Both the position numbers and the translations under genes were made by a program. Below are positions 59,229-63,274 of a stretch of 63,274 bases of DNA, piece after piece. The notes under the pieces are model-generated. The model did no database searches, was not told where the DNA came from, and worked only from the letters and a program-made list of their open reading frames with translations. Positions within the stretch are counted from its first letter, which is position 1; each line of letters begins with the position of its first letter. The DNA comes from Bacillota bacterium (lineage in GTDB: Bacteria > Bacillota > Clostridia > Lachnospirales > Lachnospiraceae), in NCBI GenBank assembly GCA_023411215.1, contig JAEYOY010000072.1:1-63274 (forward strand). The letters are read 5' to 3'.

Positions 59229-59471
59229 ATGGGAGATTTAATCAGCAGAAAAGCATTATTAGAATTTGCAAGCAACCACAAAAATAAAAAGGTAGACATG
59301 AATGACATCGCCAGATTCCCTGCCGCCTTTGATGTGGGCATGGTTGTAGCGGAACTAGAAGAAGAACACATCGACATAGTGACAGAAGGTGATCCAACAG
59401 CTATACATCATTGGAATGGAGCAATTGAGAAAGCCATCGAGATAGTCAAAGGAGGCGGTCAAGGTGAGTAA
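59229..59471 (+). CDS. Small hypothetical protein
   Basis: This is an 80-residue protein starting MGDLISRKALLEFASNHKNK. This N-terminus is typical of an uncharacterised family in gut phages. GGGGAGG precedes the ATG. It overlaps the next gene. Confidence 0.6.
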   Translation: MGDLISRKALLEFASNHKNKKVDMNDIARFPAAFDVGMVVAELEEEHIDIVTEGDPTAIHHWNGAIEKAIEIVKGGGQGE

Positions 59472-59739
59472 GCAAGAGATAGAAAAGGCTATATATAAAT
59501 TAGCGAGTTATGATGGTACTGAGGATAAAGAGTTGCAAAATGCAATAGAGATAGCAGTGCCAACACTAGAAAAGCAACTAGCAAGAAAACCACTTGAAAT
59601 CAGAAATAAACATGATTTTCAAGGGAACGTAATATTAAAAGACGGATATTGCCCTAACTGTAAGCATGAAATGAGTAACGCATATCTATTTTGTAATAAA
59701 TGTGGTCAAGCCGTAGATTGGGGGAATGAGGATGAATAA
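59464..59739 (+). CDS. Small zinc-ribbon protein
   Basis: This is a 91-residue protein starting at GTG after AAAGGAGG. The C-terminal CPNCKHEM and FCNKCGQ form a zinc ribbon, and the N-terminal half is helical. It shares its opening phrase (NKQEM or SKQEIEKA) with the next gene, suggesting a common origin. Confidence 0.6.
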   Translation: MSKQEIEKAIYKLASYDGTEDKELQNAIEIAVPTLEKQLARKPLEIRNKHDFQGNVILKDGYCPNCKHEMSNAYLFCNKCGQAVDWGNEDE

Positions 59740-60097
59740 GCAAGAGATGCAGAAAGTAATCAATCATTTAACTATGTTACGAAGACTAGATAGTGGAGAG
59801 AAGAAATGTTTGTATGACTTAGCTATATCTGCCTTAGAGCAGCAACTAAACGGTGGATGGATACCAGTGTCGGAGAGATGGCCAGATAAGACTGGATATT
59901 ATCTCGTTACATATCATGAGTGGACTGACGGTAATTATCTGCCAAAATACGACGATACACGAGTAAAAATATTAAGATATCAAGAAGCGGTATTTAGACT
60001 ACCAGTGTGTTGTGATAAAGAAGCAGAACAGGACACGCATAGAGAAATAGTAGCATGGCAACCACTACCAGAACCATATAAGGAGGTATCAGAATGA
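59732..60097 (+). CDS. DUF551 domain protein
   Basis: This is a 121-residue protein. The C-terminal half has GGWIPVSERWPDKTGYYLVT and the final VAWQPLPEPY of the DUF551 family, which is widespread in phages and has no known activity. GGGGAATGAGG lies before the ATG. Confidence 0.75.
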   Translation: MNKQEMQKVINHLTMLRRLDSGEKKCLYDLAISALEQQLNGGWIPVSERWPDKTGYYLVTYHEWTDGNYLPKYDDTRVKILRYQEAVFRLPVCCDKEAEQDTHREIVAWQPLPEPYKEVSE

Positions 60098-60246
60098 AAG
60101 AATGTAAACACGCGCTAGGCGGAAAGATTAATGAAATTGGAGAAACCTTATGTTTTTGCGAACTTACTGATCGGTTAGAAAATGTAACTCTTGGAGATTG
60201 CCTTGGCAACTGCGAATCACAAGAAGAAAGCGAGGATGAAGTATGA
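60094..60246 (+). CDS. Small cysteine protein, short paralog of the gene at 62865
   Basis: This is a 50-residue protein. LCFCELTDRLENVTLGDCLG and NCESQE are shared almost word for word with the N-terminal half of the protein at 62865. That protein has an extra cysteine-rich domain. AGGAGG precedes the ATG, and the gene overlaps both neighbours. Confidence 0.6.
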   Translation: MKECKHALGGKINEIGETLCFCELTDRLENVTLGDCLGNCESQEESEDEV

Positions 60247-60428
60247 CAGGAGCAATTGAGTTTTTACGGAAGGCAAAGGCGATTTGCAAAAGCCAACCAA
60301 GCGAATTAGCGTGTCAAGGATGTCCAATAAGCGAATGGTGTTTACCGCCAGAAAATATCATTGATGAAGCTGACCATGTACGCAAGGTAATGGAGTATAG
60401 ATTGGAGGATGGGGATGCAGATAACTAA
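60243..60428 (+). CDS. Small cysteine protein
   Basis: This is a 61-residue protein. CKSQPSELACQGCPISEWC contains four cysteines for a metal site. It starts inside the previous stop. The function is unknown. Confidence 0.6.
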   Translation: MTGAIEFLRKAKAICKSQPSELACQGCPISEWCLPPENIIDEADHVRKVMEYRLEDGDADN

Positions 60429-60687
60429 AACCACCGTCAAGACTTATGAAGTAAAAGCTGGATGCAATAGTAGTAGATGGAATATACCGTTTGGTAAGTT
60501 TAAAGACACGAGAATAAAAAACGGTCAATCAGTACAGCAATTTGAAAAGTGTTTTATCTGTGGTCATAAATTTGCAGATGATGAAATTCCAAATGTAGTA
60601 GTTATCTCAACCAAGGGTAATAGATTTTCATGCGATGATTGTTATAGGAAACTGGAACAGGAGGTATTAAATGCAGAGAGAAATTAA
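60415..60687 (+). CDS. Small zinc-binding protein
   Basis: This is a 90-residue protein. CFICGHKF and SCDDCYRK form a zinc site in the C-terminal half. The ATG at 60415 is six bases after GGAGG. Its 3' end overlaps the remnant of a YopX-like gene. Confidence 0.6.
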   Translation: MQITKTTVKTYEVKAGCNSSRWNIPFGKFKDTRIKNGQSVQQFEKCFICGHKFADDEIPNVVVISTKGNRFSCDDCYRKLEQEVLNAERN

Positions 60688-60715
60688 GTTTAGAGCATGG
60701 GATAAATCGGGATAA
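60671..60715 (+). pseudogene. YopX-like gene, truncated after 14 codons
   Basis: MQREIKFRAWDK is the conserved N-terminus of YopX-family phage proteins, which are normally 120-150 residues. Here it stops after two more codons, and a promoter plus HNH endonuclease gene follow. No remainder is found downstream. The gene appears to have been cut by insertion of that cassette. Confidence 0.7.
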
Positions 60716-60723
60716 AAAGATAA

Positions 60724-60752
60724 TTGCATTATGTCTATGAGCATGATATAAT
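60724..60752 (+). promoter_or_regulatory. Promoter of the HNH endonuclease cassette
   Basis: TTGCAT, 17 bases, TATAAT, with an extended TG before the -10. It lies right after the YopX remnant, so the endonuclease gene is independently transcribed. Confidence 0.7.
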
Positions 60753-60774
60753 AAAAGAAAAAGGACGTGATGCA

Positions 60775-61515
60775 ATGTATTCAAAAGAACAATTATTAAA
60801 TGTATTAAAGGAATTGAATATCAAATATAACGATATTCCTACTAGAAGAATGCTAAATGCAGATAAGAGTTTGCCAAGTGACATGGCATATAGAAAAGCT
60901 TTTGGAAGTTGGGGAAATGCTTTAAGAGAAGCCGGATTTGAGCCAAAAAAACCTTATCCATCAGAAAAATGCAAAGAAAATATGATTAAAGCGCATAGGG
61001 GTAAGAAAGGTTATAACAATAAAGGCGAGAGAAGAATTAACGCAGGCGGATATATAGAAGTATGGAACCCATCACATCCAAACTCAAACAAAAAGGGATA
61101 TGTGCTAGAACACAGATTAGTTATGTCTGAATACATAGACAGACCCTTATTAAAGAGCGAAGATGTTCATCATATTAATGGCAATAAGCAAGATAATAGA
61201 ATAGAAAATCTTGAATTACTAATAAAATCAGAACACACAAGCATTCACGAAAACTCTGGTGACCACAACCATAGAGTAAGGCTTAATGAAAAATGCCTAT
61301 ATCCGGAATGTGAAGAAATGACAAGCAGTAAATACAGACTTTGCACGAAACACTACAAATTGCAGTGGCAAAGGCTCAAAAGCGGACTTGTTAATGATTT
61401 ATTAGAATTTAAGAATATCGACAGAAGCCATAATGATGAAACTAAGAAAAAGCTTAGTAAGTATGCAAAGCAACAACATAGGGTAAACGGAAAATTTGCA
61501 AAAACATTAGAGTAG
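60775..61515 (+). CDS. HNH homing endonuclease
   Basis: This is a 246-residue protein. The N-terminal part has a homing-endonuclease-associated repeat (AFGSWGNALREAGFEPKK). The HNH core is EDVHHINGNKQDNRIENLEL at about 127-147. A zinc-like C-terminal part has CLYPECEE and LCTKHY. It has its own promoter and terminator, forming a compact mobile cassette. It has replaced most of a YopX-like gene. Confidence 0.88.
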   Translation: MYSKEQLLNVLKELNIKYNDIPTRRMLNADKSLPSDMAYRKAFGSWGNALREAGFEPKKPYPSEKCKENMIKAHRGKKGYNNKGERRINAGGYIEVWNPSHPNSNKKGYVLEHRLVMSEYIDRPLLKSEDVHHINGNKQDNRIENLELLIKSEHTSIHENSGDHNHRVRLNEKCLYPECEEMTSSKYRLCTKHYKLQWQRLKSGLVNDLLEFKNIDRSHNDETKKKLSKYAKQQHRVNGKFAKTLE

Positions 61516-61536
61516 GGAAGCCTACTCTTTTTATTT
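61509..61536 (+). terminator. Terminator of the HNH cassette
   Basis: AGAGTAGG, a GAAG loop and CCTACTCT are followed by five T. The stop codon of the endonuclease lies in the left arm. Confidence 0.85.
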
Positions 61537-61557
61537 TGAATTACTGGAGGTATCAGA

Positions 61558-61875
61558 ATGAGTTTAACAGAACAAATCTGCACAAACAATACATTAGGGT
61601 GTGTAGGTCACAAAGATGGCAAATGTCACTCAATAGAGAATTGCAAGTACAAGGTAGAGCAACCTGTAATCACCATAGGAGATAAAATTCGAGAGAGCAA
61701 CGAAAGTCTTGCAGAGTTTATCAAACAGTATAATGCAGATCTAATTGATGATTGCTATTGCCGTAAATTATGCGAACACAGAGTTGATGGAAGTTGTGAG
61801 TTGGACGAGTGCGATAGATATAACTATAACGGCATAATGGAGTATCTCAATCAACCATATACAGGAAAGGAGTAA
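61558..61875 (+). CDS. Cysteine-rich hypothetical protein
   Basis: This is a 105-residue protein with about ten cysteines in two groups (GCVGHKDGKCHSIENC; CYCRKLCEHRVDGSCELDEC), suggesting two metal sites. GGAGG precedes the ATG, in the same leader sequence that occurs before the gene at 60094. The function is unknown. Confidence 0.6.
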   Translation: MSLTEQICTNNTLGCVGHKDGKCHSIENCKYKVEQPVITIGDKIRESNESLAEFIKQYNADLIDDCYCRKLCEHRVDGSCELDECDRYNYNGIMEYLNQPYTGKE

Positions 61876-61877
61876 GT

Positions 61878-62222
61878 ATGGCAACTAAAATAAACGACAA
61901 GTTTACGGTCCTCAAAATCGAGGACATAGAAAAATATTTAAGCTTTGTTGAAAAAGAACTGCTGGGAACACTGATAGATAACATACAGATCGGCAGAGAA
62001 AAAGACGGTAAATCCGCGAGTAATACATACTATGTAGTCAACACGGATGAGCCATACGCAGAAGAAGTATTACGGTTAATTTTACAAAGGGAAGATGAAA
62101 AACAGAATCCCAAAAAGAGTTGTATTGGGGCAGAATGTGAACATTATGAGCCACTTCATCCGAATCATTATTGTACATTACCAGTTCGAGAGAAATGCCC
62201 TTATGGATGTTCGATAAACTGA
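61878..62222 (+). CDS. Cysteine-tailed hypothetical protein
   Basis: This is a 114-residue protein. The N-terminal 70 residues (FTVLKIEDIEKYLSFVEKEL) match a common gut-phage family. The last 40 hold five cysteines (CIGAECEHYEPL, YCTL, CPYGC). It starts two bases after the previous stop. Confidence 0.6.
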   Translation: MATKINDKFTVLKIEDIEKYLSFVEKELLGTLIDNIQIGREKDGKSASNTYYVVNTDEPYAEEVLRLILQREDEKQNPKKSCIGAECEHYEPLHPNHYCTLPVREKCPYGCSIN

Positions 62223-62249
62223 TTAGCTGATAAGCGGAAAGGAAGATGT

Positions 62250-62573
62250 ATGAAGAAAATATTATATGGATTTATTTTAAGAAGCAAGGCACTTCTAGTA
62301 TCATTAAAGCAAGTTAATAAAGTACACTTGATGGATAGTGTAATATATGACGGTAAAAAGTGCTTTGTAAACAATGGGGTGTCAGCACCGATATGGGATT
62401 TATGCGAAGAAGAACTGAAATCAGATGGAACAAGAAATACATACAGAGTTCACGAAAATGACTTCAAGAAAATAAGGTCTTTTAGAAATCTTAAAAATGA
62501 CTTGCTTTATCATTACGGTTGGTACATGACATGTTGGTATAGGATCGATTTAAGAAATATGTGTGAAAAATAA
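62250..62573 (+). CDS. Hypothetical protein
   Basis: This is a 107-residue basic protein (HENDFKKIRSFRNLKNDL) with a C-terminal aromatic segment (YHYGWYMTCWYRIDL). It resembles small proteins of Clostridia phages with no known role. GGAAAGGAAG precedes the start, as also seen for the genes at 62603 and 63166. Confidence 0.6.
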   Translation: MKKILYGFILRSKALLVSLKQVNKVHLMDSVIYDGKKCFVNNGVSAPIWDLCEEELKSDGTRNTYRVHENDFKKIRSFRNLKNDLLYHYGWYMTCWYRIDLRNMCEK

Positions 62574-62602
62574 TTTAGCTAATAAGAGGAAAGGGAAAAT
62601 GT

Positions 62603-62794
62603 ATGGAAGATAAAATAACGTATGGAGTGTTTTGGAAAACAACAGAAAACGAAGAATGGCATGAATTTTCTACGTGGTTTACTAATTATGGTGGCGCATA
62701 TAAAGTCTATGAAGATGTATTGACTAATCCAAGGTGTATACAAGCTAAAATTGTTGAGAGGGTAGAAACATTCAATGATGTGGCTGTAAGTTAA
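62603..62794 (+). CDS. Small hypothetical protein
   Basis: This is a 63-residue aromatic, beta-rich protein (YGVFWKTTENEEWHEFSTWF). GGAAAGGGA precedes the ATG. The function is unknown. Confidence 0.55.
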   Translation: MEDKITYGVFWKTTENEEWHEFSTWFTNYGGAYKVYEDVLTNPRCIQAKIVERVETFNDVAVS

Positions 62795-62803
62795 TTTGAT
62801 GCA

Positions 62804-62838
62804 GATACAGGAGTAACAGGCTGGCTGGCTCCTGTATC
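62804..62838 (+). other. Perfect 10-bp hairpin
   Basis: GATACAGGAG and CTCCTGTATC pair fully around a 15-nt loop in the gap between two small genes. There is no T-run. It may be a processing or stability element. Confidence 0.6.
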
Positions 62839-62864
62839 ACCTAAAAGATTGGAGGATGTCAAAT

Positions 62865-63140
62865 ATGAATTTATGTAAGCATTGTTTAGGAGATATTAGT
62901 AGAAATGCAATAGGGGAGCAGGTTTGTTTCTGTGAGTTAACAGATAAAAACGAGAATGTTTCTTTGGGTGATTGTCTTGGAAACTGCGAATCACAAGAGC
63001 CAATTAAATGTTGTGAGACATGCGAGTATTGGCAGAGTACATATCAACAATGCAAACACCCAGACCAAAGACAGTGTGAAAGCGGCGTATATGATTCACC
63101 GCCAAACAAGTGCTGTGGACTATGGGAATCATACGTTTAG
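62865..63140 (+). CDS. Cysteine-rich protein, long paralog of the gene at 60094
   Basis: This is a 91-residue protein. The first 45 residues repeat the protein at 60094 (VCFCELTDKNENVSLGDCLG). A second domain adds CCETCEYW, QCKHP and CCGLW, a frequent small metal-binding pattern in gut phages. GGAGG lies before the ATG at 62865. Confidence 0.6.
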   Translation: MNLCKHCLGDISRNAIGEQVCFCELTDKNENVSLGDCLGNCESQEPIKCCETCEYWQSTYQQCKHPDQRQCESGVYDSPPNKCCGLWESYV

Positions 63141-63165
63141 ATGCTCATGCATCGGAAAGGAAGAT

Positions 63166-63274
63166 ATGAAATTTATACGAAAAAATGCTGAGTTTGTGGC
63201 ATATAGAGAAAGCCATGGAGAAAGATTTAACGAATATCGATGTCCAAATAAAAAGTGTGGAATTGGAGTATCAG
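63166..63274 (+). CDS. Partial gene at window end
   Basis: The first 36 codons of a protein are visible, with RCPNKKCG as half of a zinc site. GGAAAGGAAG precedes the ATG. The gene continues beyond the window, showing that the prophage does not end here. Confidence 0.6.
   Translation, partial: MKFIRKNAEFVAYRESHGERFNEYRCPNKKCGIGVS

Overview
The window is the left and central part of an integrated siphovirus-type prophage (temperate tailed phage) in a low-GC Firmicute. Gut Clostridia of the Lachnospiraceae type are the best guess, judged from AT-rich codon use, strong GGAGG ribosome sites, and the style of the small cysteine-rich accessory genes. A tRNA-Trp gene lies at the extreme left, followed by its terminator and a tyrosine integrase, so the left attachment site is probably the 3' end of this tRNA. 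No right attachment site is visible and the last gene runs off the window, so the element continues to the right.

Layout. 0-8.2 kb: integrase, a secreted nuclease with a calcium-binding tail, an array of five 47-bp tandem repeats beside an AP2-domain gene, a small HTH regulator with its own operator boxes, and small accessory genes including a J-domain protein. 8.2-10 kb: two long non-coding stretches with strong repeats and hairpins around a small-terminase-like gene. 10-16 kb: radical SAM protein, tRNA and tRNA-like genes, phosphoesterase, dNTP hydrolase, HAD and metallopeptidase genes. 16-25 kb: large terminase, a homing endonuclease, portal, scaffold, capsid, connectors and tail tube. 25-37 kb: tail chaperones (made by frameshift), tape measure, tail hub, fibres with a seven-repeat propeller, holins and endolysin. 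37-38.4 kb: two secreted proteins on the minus strand with duplicated promoters, which look like a lysogenic conversion module. 38.9-40.5 kb: the main immunity switch, with CI-like and Cro-like genes and five 15-bp operators. 41-58.9 kb: early genes, comprising an SbcC-like ATPase, RecT, MBL-fold nuclease, SSB, sigma factor, ERCC4 nuclease, primase, SF3 helicase, three DNA methyltransferases and a PAPS-reductase-like protein. 59-63.3 kb: a string of small cysteine-rich genes carrying an HNH endonuclease cassette that has broken a YopX-like gene.

The strongest unexplained signal is the short sequence TTGAC[G/A]GC (usually followed by A). By hand I count about 74 exact copies, on both strands and in all codon phases, where roughly two or three would be expected. 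It runs through integrase, structural, lysis and replication genes. It is missing from the modules that look recently acquired and from the last 5.5 kb. I know of no described element that it matches. It looks like a genome-wide DNA mark or binding site under selection.

Other points of interest are a probable -1 frameshift that adds a 57-residue domain to the capsid protein, the 47-bp array, several tRNA-like structures, a homing endonuclease whose tail repeats the tail of the terminase, and a PAPS-reductase-like gene whose only sensible start codon is ACG.
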